From positions 1 to 64,000 of the forward strand of contig JACQBC010000035.1 in the NCBI GenBank assembly GCA_016194635.1: a DNA stretch of 64,000 bases, read 5' to 3'. The notes beneath the pieces were generated by a model. The model saw only the letters and a list, made by a program, of their open reading frames with translations, had not been told where the DNA came from and made no database searches. This stretch comes from Gammaproteobacteria bacterium (GTDB lineage: Bacteria; Pseudomonadota; Gammaproteobacteria; UBA6429; Thiohalophilaceae). Positions 54,253 through 63,131 of this stretch are shown here, piece after piece. A program made the position numbers and the translations under genes. Numbering within the stretch: the first letter of the stretch is position 1; each line of letters begins with the position of its first letter.

Positions 54253-55188
54253 CTACAGTTTAGTTTGAAAATCTTTGTAGGCCTTGGCTAATCCGTCTTT
54301 AAATCCCGTGGTGGCTTTCCATCCGAGTCTGTCCAGTTGTGAGATGTCGAGTAATTTTTGTGGCGTGCCGTCGGGCTTGCTGCTGTCGTAGACGAAGCGC
54401 CCTGGGTAACCGACGACCTCGGCGATCAGGGTGGCGATTTCGCGGATCGAATTGTCTTGGCCTATGCCGATGTTGATGAATTCGCCAACGTCGGCGGCTG
54501 TATAACGTGTCATCAGGAATAAGCAAGCATCGGCCAAATCATCGCTGTAGAGAAATTCTCGTCGCGGTTTGCCGCTGCCCCAAATCGTTACCGTGTCGTT
54601 GCTCGTTTGTTTGGCCTGGTGAATTTTTCGGATCAGGGCGGGGATGACGTGGGAGGTTTGCAGATCATAATTGTCGTTAGGCCCGTACAAATTCGTCGGC
54701 ATCACACTCATAAAATTACAGCCGTACTGAGTATTATACGCCCCGCACATCTTGATCCCGGCGATCTTGGCGATGGCATAGGGTTCATTAGTCGGTTCCA
54801 ATTTGCCCGATAACAAGTAGTCTTCTTTCATCGGCTGCGGGGCATGCTTGGGATAGATGCAACTTGAACCCAGGAATAATAATTTTTTTACGCCATGCCG
54901 GTAAGCCGCATGAATGATATTGCATTGCATGGCCAGGTTCTGATAAATAAAATCCGCCCGATAGGTATTATTGGCATGGATACCGCCCACTTTGGCGGCG
55001 GCGAGGAACACATACTCGGGTTGTTCGGTTTGAAAAAACGTTTCCACCGCGCGTTGATCGGTTAAATCCAATTCGGCGTGAGTACGGCTAACGATATTGC
55101 CAAAGCCACCGTGCTGTAAGCGCCGCAGCAAGGCCGACCCCACTAAGCCGCGATGTCCCGCCACATATATTTTGCTCGAGGTTAACAT
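54253..55188 (-). CDS. fcl: GDP-L-fucose synthase
   Basis: Converts GDP-4-keto-6-deoxymannose to GDP-L-fucose by epimerisation and reduction. From the ATG at 55188 it has 311 residues. The Rossmann motif is [20 protein letters not shown], with [20 protein letters not shown] for the Ser and the Tyr-x3-Lys in [19 protein letters not shown]. It is cytoplasmic. It begins 4 bp after the gmd stop and is the second gene of a gmd-fcl pair. The upstream frame to 55242 overlaps gmd and lacks homology. It converges with the GT41 genes. Confidence 0.94.
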   Translation of the reverse strand: MLTSSKIYVAGHRGLVGSALLRRLQHGGFGNIVSRTHAELDLTDQRAVETFFQTEQPEYVFLAAAKVGGIHANNTYRADFIYQNLAMQCNIIHAAYRHGVKKLLFLGSSCIYPKHAPQPMKEDYLLSGKLEPTNEPYAIAKIAGIKMCGAYNTQYGCNFMSVMPTNLYGPNDNYDLQTSHVIPALIRKIHQAKQTSNDTVTIWGSGKPRREFLYSDDLADACLFLMTRYTAADVGEFINIGIGQDNSIREIATLIAEVVGYPGRFVYDSSKPDGTPQKLLDISQLDRLGWKATTGFKDGLAKAYKDFQTKL

Positions 55189-55192
55189 TTGT

Positions 55193-56314
55193 TTATTCGT
55201 GGTAGTCGTAGGTGGAGAACCCATGCTCGCGCACCAGTTCATCGCGTTGCGCCAATACCAGGTCCTCGCGCATCATTTCTTCTACCAGGGCTTTAAACGA
55301 AATCTTCGGCTTCCATTTGAGTTTGCGCCGCGCCTTGCTCGCATCCCCCAGTAAGGTCTCCACTTCGGTGGGGCGGAAGTAACGGCTATCAACCCGCACG
55401 ATGACCTGGCCTTTTTTGAGTTTGGTGGTTTTTGCATTGGCGGCGATGCTCTCGACCACGCCCTGTTCTTTAATGCCCTTGCCCTTCCAACGCAGGGTAA
55501 CGCCCAGCTCCGCCGCCGCGGCATCGACAAATTCACGCACGCTGTATTGTTTACCGGTGGCAATCACAAAATCCTCGGGCTGTTTTTGTTGCAACACCAA
55601 CCATTGGGCTTCGACATAATCCTTGGCGTGTCCCCAGTCACGTTTGGAATTCATGTTGCCCAGGTACACGCAGTCTTGCAAACCCAAATAGATCCGCGCC
55701 AGGGCACGGGTGATTTTACGGGTAACGAAAGTCTCACCGCGTAACGGCGATTCGTGGTTGAATAAAATCCCATTGCAAGCATAGATGCCGTAGGCTTCAC
55801 GGTAATTAACCGTGATCCAATAGGCATATAACTTGGCCGCCGCGTAGGGGGAACGCGGATAAAACGGGGTGGTTTCTTTTTGGGGAATTTCCTGCACCTT
55901 GCCGAACAATTCCGAGGTCGAAGCTTGATAAAAACGGGTTTTCTGCGTCAAACCAAGAATACGAATGGCTTCCAATAACCGTAAAGCACCCAACGCATCA
56001 GAATCCGCCGTGTATTCAGGCTCCTCGAACGAGACCGCCACATGGCTTTGCGCGGCCAGGTTATAGATCTCATCGGGTTGTACGGCCTGGACAATGCGCA
56101 CCAGACTGCTGGTATCGGTCATATCACCGTAGTGCAGGATAAAATTCCGATCGCTCGTGTGGGGGTCTTGGTAGAGATGATCGATGCGATCCGTATTGAG
56201 CAATGAGGTACGTCGCTTAATACCGTGCACGATATACCCTTTGTGTAACAGAAACTCGGCGAGATACGCCCCGTCTTGCCCCGTGATACCGGTGATCAAT
56301 GCTGTTTTTGTCAT
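55193..56314 (-). CDS. gmd: GDP-mannose 4,6-dehydratase
   Basis: Converts GDP-mannose to GDP-4-keto-6-deoxymannose. It has 373 residues. The NAD(P)-binding motif is [20 protein letters not shown], with [40 protein letters not shown] and [20 protein letters not shown] (catalytic Tyr-x3-Lys). It is co-transcribed with fcl. A GDP-fucose or GDP-rhamnose pathway would serve O-antigen or, here, possibly the GT41 enzymes next door. No other nucleotide-sugar gene lies nearby. Confidence 0.96.
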   Translation of the reverse strand: MTKTALITGITGQDGAYLAEFLLHKGYIVHGIKRRTSLLNTDRIDHLYQDPHTSDRNFILHYGDMTDTSSLVRIVQAVQPDEIYNLAAQSHVAVSFEEPEYTADSDALGALRLLEAIRILGLTQKTRFYQASTSELFGKVQEIPQKETTPFYPRSPYAAAKLYAYWITVNYREAYGIYACNGILFNHESPLRGETFVTRKITRALARIYLGLQDCVYLGNMNSKRDWGHAKDYVEAQWLVLQQKQPEDFVIATGKQYSVREFVDAAAAELGVTLRWKGKGIKEQGVVESIAANAKTTKLKKGQVIVRVDSRYFRPTEVETLLGDASKARRKLKWKPKISFKALVEEMMREDLVLAQRDELVREHGFSTYDYHE

Positions 56315-56498
56315 GGGCGCATGATACTAATTTTGCGTTGCGAATCACACTGGATTTTTTATTGTGCCGTCATAGCCACGGAGGTGGCCCGCACCATACG
56401 CTACTGCGCTGATTTCTTAGGATCTACCCCTGCTCCACTTTTTTAGAAGCCCTTTTAGAAACCCTAAATTTATGGTCAGCACCCAGGCAGGTACGAGG

Positions 56499-57623
56499 TT
56501 ACTGCGCTTCTTGTATCGTCACGCCATCAAGCGACGTGGCCAAAACCCCGCTATCGCCACGGGAATCTCCCAGTTTGATCATCAGACGTAACTCGTTGGC
56601 GGAATCGGCGTGGTTGATGGCATCTTCGTAGGTGATCTTGCCGGCTTTATACAATTCATACAGCGCCTGATCAAAGGTTTGCATGCCGTGTTGACTGGAT
56701 TTCGTCATGATTTCTTTTAGGGAATGGATTTCGCCTTTGCGGATCATATCGGCCATCAGGGGGGTGTTGAGCAAAATTTCCACCGCCACCACCCGCGACT
56801 GGCCGTCAGGCGCCGGGATCAATTGTTGCGCGACGATGCCTTTGAGATTTAAGGATAGATCCATCAATAATTGATTGCGGCGATCATCGGGGAAGAAGTT
56901 GATCATGCGATCCATGGCTTGATTGGCGTTATTGGCGTGTAAGGTCGCCAAACACAAATGCCCGGTCTCGGCGAATTGAATCGCCAGATCCATGGTTTCA
57001 CGGGTACGGATCTCACCGATCAGGATCACGTCAGGTGCTTGCCGCAGGGTATTGCGCAAGGCGATTTCAAAAGTGGCGGTATCCAAACCCACTTCGCGTT
57101 GGGTGACAATACAACCCTCGTGTTGATGCACGAATTCGATCGGGTCTTCGATGGAAATAATATGGCCGGTACTGTTCTTGTTGCGAAAACCGATCATCGA
57201 GGCCAAGGAGGTGGATTTGCCCGATCCGGTCGCCCCGACGAAGATCACCATGCCGCGTTTGGTCATGGCCAGGTCTTTGACGATGGGGGGGAGATTCAAT
57301 TCTTCGGTGGTCGGTATCTTGGTTTCGATCTTACGCAATACCATACCGGCATGGTTGCGTTGCTGAAAGGCGCTGACCCGGAATCGGCCGATACCCGAGG
57401 CCGAGATCGCAAAATTGCATTCGTGGGTGGTTTCAAATTCCTGGCGTTGCTCCGGGCTCATGATGCTAAACACGATCTCGCGCGCTTGGCTGGGGGTCAG
57501 CGTGGTCTGGGTCACCGGGGTCACCTTACCGTTAATCTTCAGGCTTGGCGCCACCCCGGTGGTGATAAACATATCCGAGGCCTTCTTGTGGACCATCAAT
57601 TTGAGCAGCGAATTAAAATCCAT
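56499..57623 (-). CDS. pilU: Type IV pilus retraction ATPase PilU
   Basis: A 374-residue AAA-like secretion ATPase helping PilT retract pili. It starts MDFNSLLKLMVHKKASDMFI, has Walker A GATGSGKSTSLASMI, the Asp box VILIGEIRTRETMDLA and the His box GHLCLATLHANNANQAMDR. The long C-terminal tail (GDSRGDSGVLATSLDGVTIQ) distinguishes PilU from PilT. It starts 3 bp after the pilT stop, so the two form an operon. It acts at the inner-membrane base of the pilus machine. Confidence 0.93.
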   Translation of the reverse strand: MDFNSLLKLMVHKKASDMFITTGVAPSLKINGKVTPVTQTTLTPSQAREIVFSIMSPEQRQEFETTHECNFAISASGIGRFRVSAFQQRNHAGMVLRKIETKIPTTEELNLPPIVKDLAMTKRGMVIFVGATGSGKSTSLASMIGFRNKNSTGHIISIEDPIEFVHQHEGCIVTQREVGLDTATFEIALRNTLRQAPDVILIGEIRTRETMDLAIQFAETGHLCLATLHANNANQAMDRMINFFPDDRRNQLLMDLSLNLKGIVAQQLIPAPDGQSRVVAVEILLNTPLMADMIRKGEIHSLKEIMTKSSQHGMQTFDQALYELYKAGKITYEDAINHADSANELRLMIKLGDSRGDSGVLATSLDGVTIQEAQ

Positions 57624-57626
57624 ATA

Positions 57627-58664
57627 TCAACCAAATGACTCTTTGTTTTGCGCCATCGACTTTGCGTCCTGGCGGCTAATAATACCGCGGGAGACCAAAT
57701 CTTGCAGGCATTGATCCAAGGTTTGCATCCCGTGCCCCTGACCGGTTTGAATCGCCGAGTACATCTGCGCCACCTTGTCTTCGCGGATCAGGTTCCGAAT
57801 CGCGGGGGTGGCAATCATGATCTCGTGCGCCGCCACCCGCCCGCCGCCGATGCGTTTGAGCAGGGTCTGGGCGATCACCGAGCGCAGCGATTCGGACAAC
57901 ATCGAGCGCACCATGCCTTTTTCAGCGGCCGGGAACACGTCGATAATACGATCGATGGTCTTGGCCGCTGAACTGGTGTGCAGCGTACCGAACACCAAGT
58001 GACCGGTCTCCGCCGCGGTGAGCGCCAAGCGAATGGTTTCCAAATCGCGCATTTCACCGATCAGCACGATGTCGGGGTCTTCGCGCAGGGCCGAGCGCAG
58101 CGCCTCGCTAAAACCGTGGGTATCCCGGTGCACCTCGCGTTGGTTCACCAGGCATTTTTTGCTCTCGTGCAGGAACTCGATCGGATCTTCGATCGATAAG
58201 ATGTGCCCGTATTCCTTGTTATTGAGGTAATCGAGCATCGCCGCCAGGGTGGTGGATTTACCCGAGCCGGTCGGACCGGTGACCAATACAATGCCGCGCG
58301 GCACATCGCAAATCTCCTTAAAGCTGGAAGGGCAGCCCAATTCTTCCAAGGATAAAATCTTCGAGGGAATGGTGCGAAATACCGCGCCCGCGCCGCGATG
58401 CTGGTTAAAAGCATTGACGCGAAACCGGGCGATTCCGGGTATTTCAAACGAAAAATCGGTTTCAAGAAACTCTTCGTAGTCCTTCCGCTGTTTATCGTTC
58501 ATGATATCGTAGACCAGCGAATGCACGGTCTTGTGATCCAGGGCCGGTACATTGATACGGCGCACGTCACCGTCGACGCGGATCATCGGTGGCAAACCGG
58601 CGGAAAGATGCAAATCCGAGGCTTTATTTTTAACACTAAACGCAAGCAACTCACTAATATCCAT
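57627..58664 (-). CDS. pilT: Type IV pilus twitching motility ATPase PilT
   Basis: A 345-residue hexameric retraction ATPase. It begins MDISELLAFSVKNKASDLHL, has the PAS-like N-domain, Walker A TGPTGSGKSTTLAAML, the Asp box IVLIGEMRDLETIRLALT and the C-terminal AIRNLIREDKVAQMYSAIQT motif specific to PilT. It is followed after 3 bp by pilU and is divergent from yggS, the usual neighbour in pseudomonads and relatives (pilT next to yggS-proC). It powers twitching and DNA uptake. Confidence 0.96.
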   Translation of the reverse strand: MDISELLAFSVKNKASDLHLSAGLPPMIRVDGDVRRINVPALDHKTVHSLVYDIMNDKQRKDYEEFLETDFSFEIPGIARFRVNAFNQHRGAGAVFRTIPSKILSLEELGCPSSFKEICDVPRGIVLVTGPTGSGKSTTLAAMLDYLNNKEYGHILSIEDPIEFLHESKKCLVNQREVHRDTHGFSEALRSALREDPDIVLIGEMRDLETIRLALTAAETGHLVFGTLHTSSAAKTIDRIIDVFPAAEKGMVRSMLSESLRSVIAQTLLKRIGGGRVAAHEIMIATPAIRNLIREDKVAQMYSAIQTGQGHGMQTLDQCLQDLVSRGIISRQDAKSMAQNKESFG

Positions 58665-58773
58665 GACGACTCATATGTAAGGTGGAATGGGGGGTGGATG
58701 TTGTTGTTATCGGTTGATCTCGTTCGGTTTTGAAGAATAACTGTAATCTATATTAGGCTCAACGCTCACACTT

Positions 58774-59454
58774 ATGATCACCATCGCACAACGCCTGGCC
58801 ACTGTCCATGACCGGATTAACACTGCGCTTATTGCCTGTGGCCGCCCACCCGGGAGCGTGCAGCTCTTGGCCGTGAGTAAAGGCCAGCCGCTGGCCGCGC
58901 TCCGCGCCGCTCTTGCCACCGGGCAGCGGGCCTTTGGCGAGAGTTATCTGCAAGAGGCCCTGATGAAACAGGCTGAGTTGAAGGATAGCCCACTTCACTG
59001 GCATTTCATCGGGCCGGTGCAAAGTAATAAAACCGCGGATATCGCCGCGCACTTTGATTGGGTGCATAGCATCGACCGATTAAAAATCGCCCAACGCCTC
59101 AGCGCGCAGCGGCCGGCGCATTTGGCTGATCTGAATGTCTGTATCCAACTCAACATCAGTGCTGAGCCCAGTAAATCCGGGGTTACTCCCGAGGATTTGC
59201 CAAGCTTGGTCCACCGGCTGAGCGAGCTACCCCGCTTACGATTACGCGGCCTCATGGCCATCCCCGCCCCAACCCCGGTGGTACACGCACAGCGCCGCGC
59301 CTTTCGCGCGGTGCGTGACTGCTTGGAATCCTTTCAACACCAAGGCTATGCCCTGGACACCCTGTCGATGGGGATGTCCGAGGATTTAGAGGCGGCCATC
59401 GCCGAAGGCGCTACGTTAATTCGCGTCGGTACGGCGATTTTCGGCCCGCGTTAG
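58774..59454 (+). CDS. PLP homeostasis protein YggS (PLPBP)
   Basis: A 226-residue single-domain alanine-racemase-fold protein. The PLP Lys is in VQLLAVSKGQPLAALRAALA, the phosphate-binding loop in LDTLSMGMSEDLEAAIAEGA with the following LIRVGTAIFGPR, and RAFGESYLQEALMKQ and LHWHFIGPVQSNKT are family blocks. It keeps pyridoxal phosphate pools balanced and has no enzyme activity. It is followed by proC and yggT in the widespread yggS-proC-yggT order. Confidence 0.95.
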   Translation: MITIAQRLATVHDRINTALIACGRPPGSVQLLAVSKGQPLAALRAALATGQRAFGESYLQEALMKQAELKDSPLHWHFIGPVQSNKTADIAAHFDWVHSIDRLKIAQRLSAQRPAHLADLNVCIQLNISAEPSKSGVTPEDLPSLVHRLSELPRLRLRGLMAIPAPTPVVHAQRRAFRAVRDCLESFQHQGYALDTLSMGMSEDLEAAIAEGATLIRVGTAIFGPR

Positions 59455-59525
59455 CGAGCTTTCCGGTTGGTTTTTTTTGGATTTTTCCACTGGCGGCCTG
59501 CGTAGCGCTACGGTACTTTATACCC

Positions 59526-60353
59526 ATGCAAAATCTCAAACAGATCGGTTTTATCGGCGGCGGTAACATGGCGCGGGCTTTGATCGGCGGTTTGTATGCC
59601 AGTGGCACCCCCATCCACAGCGTGTTTTGCCATGAGCCCGACCCGCAGCGGCGCAGTGAACTGCTACGGGAGTATCCGCTGCAGATCGTCGACAGCAACC
59701 AGGGCATTATTGATCAATGTGGCACCGTGGTATTCGCCGTGAAGCCCCAAGCCCTGCAATCCGTGGCCCGTGCATTGCTAATCCCCTCCTTGGACCGCGC
59801 CCCGCTGTTCATTACCATCGCCGCGGGCATACGCACTACCAGCTTGCAGCATTGGTTACGCGGGGCCTATCCCATTGTGCGCGCCATGCCCAACACCCCG
59901 GCGCTGGTCCGGGCCGGTGCCAGCGGCATCTATGCCACCGCGAATACCTCGCCGCAACAACGCGAAACCGCGGAATCGATCTTGCGCGCCGTGGGTGTCG
60001 CTCTCTGGCTGGACCAGGAAGAGCAACTGGACGCGGTTACCGCCTTGTCTGGCAGTGGCCCGGCGTATTTTTTCTACGTCATGGAAGCCTTGGAACGGGC
60101 GGCCATTTCGCTGGGGTTGCCTGCGGAGACAGCGCGTCTGTTGACCATCGAAACCGCGTTTGGATCCGCCAAACTCGCGTTGGAGATAAAAGAATCGCCG
60201 CACACCCTCCGCCAGCGGGTAACCTCACCCGGCGGCACGACCGAATCTGCAATAGGGGTGTTAGAAGCCCACCACTTCATCCAATTATTCCATCAGGCCC
60301 TGACCGCCGCGCGCGATCGTGCGGTAGAATTGTCCCAACAAATGGAGCATTAA
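59526..60353 (+). CDS. proC: Pyrroline-5-carboxylate reductase
   Basis: The last step of proline synthesis. It has 275 residues. The Rossmann motif is QIGFIGGGNMARALIGGLYA, with AMPNTPALVRAGASGIYAT and the C-terminal LSGSGPAYFFYVMEALERA and RVTSPGGTTESAIGVLEAH typical of ProC. The start ATG at 59526 lies 71 bp after the yggS stop, and the stop lies 4 bp before yggT, so the two downstream genes are a tight operon. Confidence 0.96.
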   Translation: MQNLKQIGFIGGGNMARALIGGLYASGTPIHSVFCHEPDPQRRSELLREYPLQIVDSNQGIIDQCGTVVFAVKPQALQSVARALLIPSLDRAPLFITIAAGIRTTSLQHWLRGAYPIVRAMPNTPALVRAGASGIYATANTSPQQRETAESILRAVGVALWLDQEEQLDAVTALSGSGPAYFFYVMEALERAAISLGLPAETARLLTIETAFGSAKLALEIKESPHTLRQRVTSPGGTTESAIGVLEAHHFIQLFHQALTAARDRAVELSQQMEH

Positions 60354-60357
60354 GCGG

Positions 60358-60948
60358 ATGGCTCAAAGTTATATCGGGAATTTCCTGGAATTTATCATTA
60401 GCCTCGGTTTTAGCCTGTACATCTTTTTGGTCTTGCTGCGATTTTTATTGCAACTGGTGCGGGCGGACTTTCGTAACCCGGTAGCGCAAATGTTACTCGT
60501 CACCACCAATCCGTTGTTGCGCCCGCTGCGGCGCATTATTCCCGGCTGGGGCGGAATTGACCTGGCTGCGCTTATATTATTGGTGTTTTTGCAAGTGATT
60601 CAGCTGACCATCATCGGGTTGTTGCCTAACCGAAGCATGGTGATGCCACCCGGCTTGTTTTTATTAGTCCTTGGGTTGTTGATCGACCACGTGGTATGGC
60701 TGTATTTCTTTACCGTCACTATCCAAGTGGTTATCAGCTGGATCAACCCCATGGCCTACCATCAACCCATCGGCGTGATGTTGCTGCAGCTCAATGAGCC
60801 GTTGCTACGGCCCTTGCGGCGTAAATTCTCCATGGTTAATGGGCTGGATATATCCCCCATCTTATTCATGGTTATCCTCATGGCCATCCACTTCTTAGTG
60901 GCGGCCCCGCTCATCGACCAAGGCGCCCTGCCCCACGGTTATCTATGA
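60358..60948 (+). CDS. YggT family integral membrane protein
   Basis: A 196-residue protein with two YGGT domains. Each has two hydrophobic helices and the signature NPLLRPLRRIIPGWGGIDLA (first) or NEPLLRPLRRKFSMVNGLDI (second). The family is linked to membrane integrity, osmotic stress and, in chloroplasts, thylakoid nucleoid or cytochrome assembly; the bacterial role is uncertain. It starts 4 bp after proC and shares its message. Confidence 0.93.
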   Translation: MAQSYIGNFLEFIISLGFSLYIFLVLLRFLLQLVRADFRNPVAQMLLVTTNPLLRPLRRIIPGWGGIDLAALILLVFLQVIQLTIIGLLPNRSMVMPPGLFLLVLGLLIDHVVWLYFFTVTIQVVISWINPMAYHQPIGVMLLQLNEPLLRPLRRKFSMVNGLDISPILFMVILMAIHFLVAAPLIDQGALPHGYL

Positions 60949-61157
60949 ACCGATTGCCCCGTGCCACCCCTCAGGTGTTAAATAGCCCTAAAAACCTTAA
61001 GCCCGACTAAACCTCCTAGGTTGTGATGCCGTTAACAAAGCGGTTTAATGGTGGCTAACCCTACTAGGTATCCCTAATAGTCAAGGCTACACTTATTTGC
61101 TATAAACTTTTTAATAAATAAGTGCTTACCCCTCCTACGTTGGGAATTTTAAAATAT

Positions 61158-63125
61158 ATGGCGACAGAACGCTTTACCGATCAGATGCAGGCCTATGGGC
61201 GCTGGAAAACCCAGGTCATGGAAGCCATTTTGCGTTATCAGCACTGGCTCGAACAAAATAAAATGACCGACGCCGAGCTGGAATTGCGGTTGATTGAACT
61301 CATCGAGCAAATGCGCAGTGACCGGCTAACGATTGCCTTTGTGGCCGAGTTTGCCCGCGGCAAGACCGAACTCATCAATGCCATCTTCTTCTCCGAGTAT
61401 GATCGGCGTTTATTGCCCTCCGAGGCCGGCCGCACCACCATGTGCCCCACCGAATTGTTATACGACACCGCCTCGAATCAAAGTTATATCCGGCTGTTAC
61501 CGATCGAAACCCGTTTAGAAGACACCAGCATCGCCGAATTAAAGAAACATCCCATCAACTGGACCTCCATGACCCTCGACACCAGCTCCTCGGAAAAAAT
61601 GGCTGAGGCCTTCCGGGAAGTGGTGCGCACGAAAAAAGTCCCCGTGGAAAAAGCCCAGCGCATGGGTCTGTACGAACCCGAACGCGACGCACGCCAGGTC
61701 ACTGACGGACTGATTGAAATCCCGCTGTGGCGGCATGCCATCATCAGTTTTCCGCACCCCCTGCTCAAAGAAGGTTTGACGATCCTCGATACCCCGGGTC
61801 TCAATGCCCTGGGATCCGAGCCGGAATTAACCATTAATATGCTCCCCAATGCCCAAGCCGTGGTGTTCATTCTGGCCGCGGACACGGGGGTGACTAAGTC
61901 CGACATGGAAATGTGGTCGCACCATGTGAAGGCGCTCAACCACGATACCCGCCATGCGCGCCTGGTGGTACTCAATAAGATCGACACTCTGTGGGATGAG
62001 CTCAAAGACGAGGCTACGGTGAATAACACCATCAAGGCGCAGTGCAGCTCGGCCGCCAAGATGTTGGAGATCGATCCACGCACGGTATTCCCGGTCTCGG
62101 CGCAAAAGGGTTTATTGGCCAAGATCCGCCACGATCAAGCCTTGTTGGTCAAGAGTAACATCCTGAGCTTGGAAACGATTTTATCCACCGACATCCTGCC
62201 CAAAAAACAGGAGATCGTGCGCGATAGCGTGGTCAACGAAATCGGTGGCATGGTGAAGGAATCCCGCGACTTGATCGCCTCGCGGCTGGCCGATACCAGC
62301 AAACAGCTCAAGGAACTGATGAATTTAAGCGGCAAAAACGAGGACGTCATCACCCATTTATTGAAAAAAACCCGCCAAGAACAGGTGATCTACCACAAGA
62401 GTGTCGAAGCCTTCCAGGCCAACCGTAAACTGTTCAATGACCACCACCATCTATTACTCAATACCTTAAGCCTAGGTGAAATGGACAGCCTGATGTCCGC
62501 CACCCGTAAAGAAATGTCGGATACCTGGACCACGGTGGGCTTGAAGAATTCGATGAAGCAATTCTTCGAGGTAATCGCCAATACCATTAAACAAGCTTCG
62601 GATCAAACCGACAAAATCAATCAATTGGTGCTGGCCCTGTACCGCAAATTCAACGAAGAACACGGCAACACCGACGTTAAACCCAAGATCTTCAGTATCA
62701 ACAAATACAAGCGCGACATGGAACGCCTGCTGCACGAAGCCGAGGCGTACCGCAATAGCCCAGTCACCACCATGACCGAGCAGAGCTTCGTGATTAAAAA
62801 GTTTTTCATTTCAATGGTGTCGCACGCCCGCAACACCTTCTTTAACGCCCACCAAGACTCCGAGAATTGGGGTAAGGCCGCCATGGCGCCGCTGGTGGCG
62901 CGTATTAAGGAACACAAAGAACAAATGGAAAAACGCTTGGAATCGCTGCGCAAGATCAACGAATCGCGCGACACCTTGCAGGCTCGGATCCGCGAGTTGC
63001 AACGCAGCACCGAACAACTCGAACAGCAACTTGCCCAGCTCAACGGTTTCTTGGACATTCTCAACCGCTCGCTGGATTCATTCGTAACCCCCTCAGCCAA
63101 CGTTAGTCGAATCAGCGCGGCATAG
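61158..63125 (+). CDS. Dynamin-family GTPase
   Basis: A 655-residue large GTPase of the bacterial dynamin type. G1 is AFVAEFARGKTELINAIFFS, the switch region has LLPSEAGRTTMCPTELL, G3 is LTILDTPGLNALGSEPEL and G4 is LVVLNKIDTLWDE. The C-terminal half is all-helical with a coiled coil near 585-640 (ESRDTLQARIRELQRSTEQL). No membrane helix is obvious, so membrane binding would be through the stalk. Bacterial dynamins reshape membranes or protect them against phage and stress. The ATG at 61158 is preferred to 61122. It is followed after 6 bp by a zinc-ribbon membrane protein. Confidence 0.85.
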   Translation: MATERFTDQMQAYGRWKTQVMEAILRYQHWLEQNKMTDAELELRLIELIEQMRSDRLTIAFVAEFARGKTELINAIFFSEYDRRLLPSEAGRTTMCPTELLYDTASNQSYIRLLPIETRLEDTSIAELKKHPINWTSMTLDTSSSEKMAEAFREVVRTKKVPVEKAQRMGLYEPERDARQVTDGLIEIPLWRHAIISFPHPLLKEGLTILDTPGLNALGSEPELTINMLPNAQAVVFILAADTGVTKSDMEMWSHHVKALNHDTRHARLVVLNKIDTLWDELKDEATVNNTIKAQCSSAAKMLEIDPRTVFPVSAQKGLLAKIRHDQALLVKSNILSLETILSTDILPKKQEIVRDSVVNEIGGMVKESRDLIASRLADTSKQLKELMNLSGKNEDVITHLLKKTRQEQVIYHKSVEAFQANRKLFNDHHHLLLNTLSLGEMDSLMSATRKEMSDTWTTVGLKNSMKQFFEVIANTIKQASDQTDKINQLVLALYRKFNEEHGNTDVKPKIFSINKYKRDMERLLHEAEAYRNSPVTTMTEQSFVIKKFFISMVSHARNTFFNAHQDSENWGKAAMAPLVARIKEHKEQMEKRLESLRKINESRDTLQARIRELQRSTEQLEQQLAQLNGFLDILNRSLDSFVTPSANVSRISAA

Positions 63126-63131
63126 GCATAA

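Noticed and set aside
57627-58664. Second pil ATPase as a recent duplicate of the first
   Set aside because: Sequence and tail differences match the standard PilT and PilU types, which are ancient paralogues.
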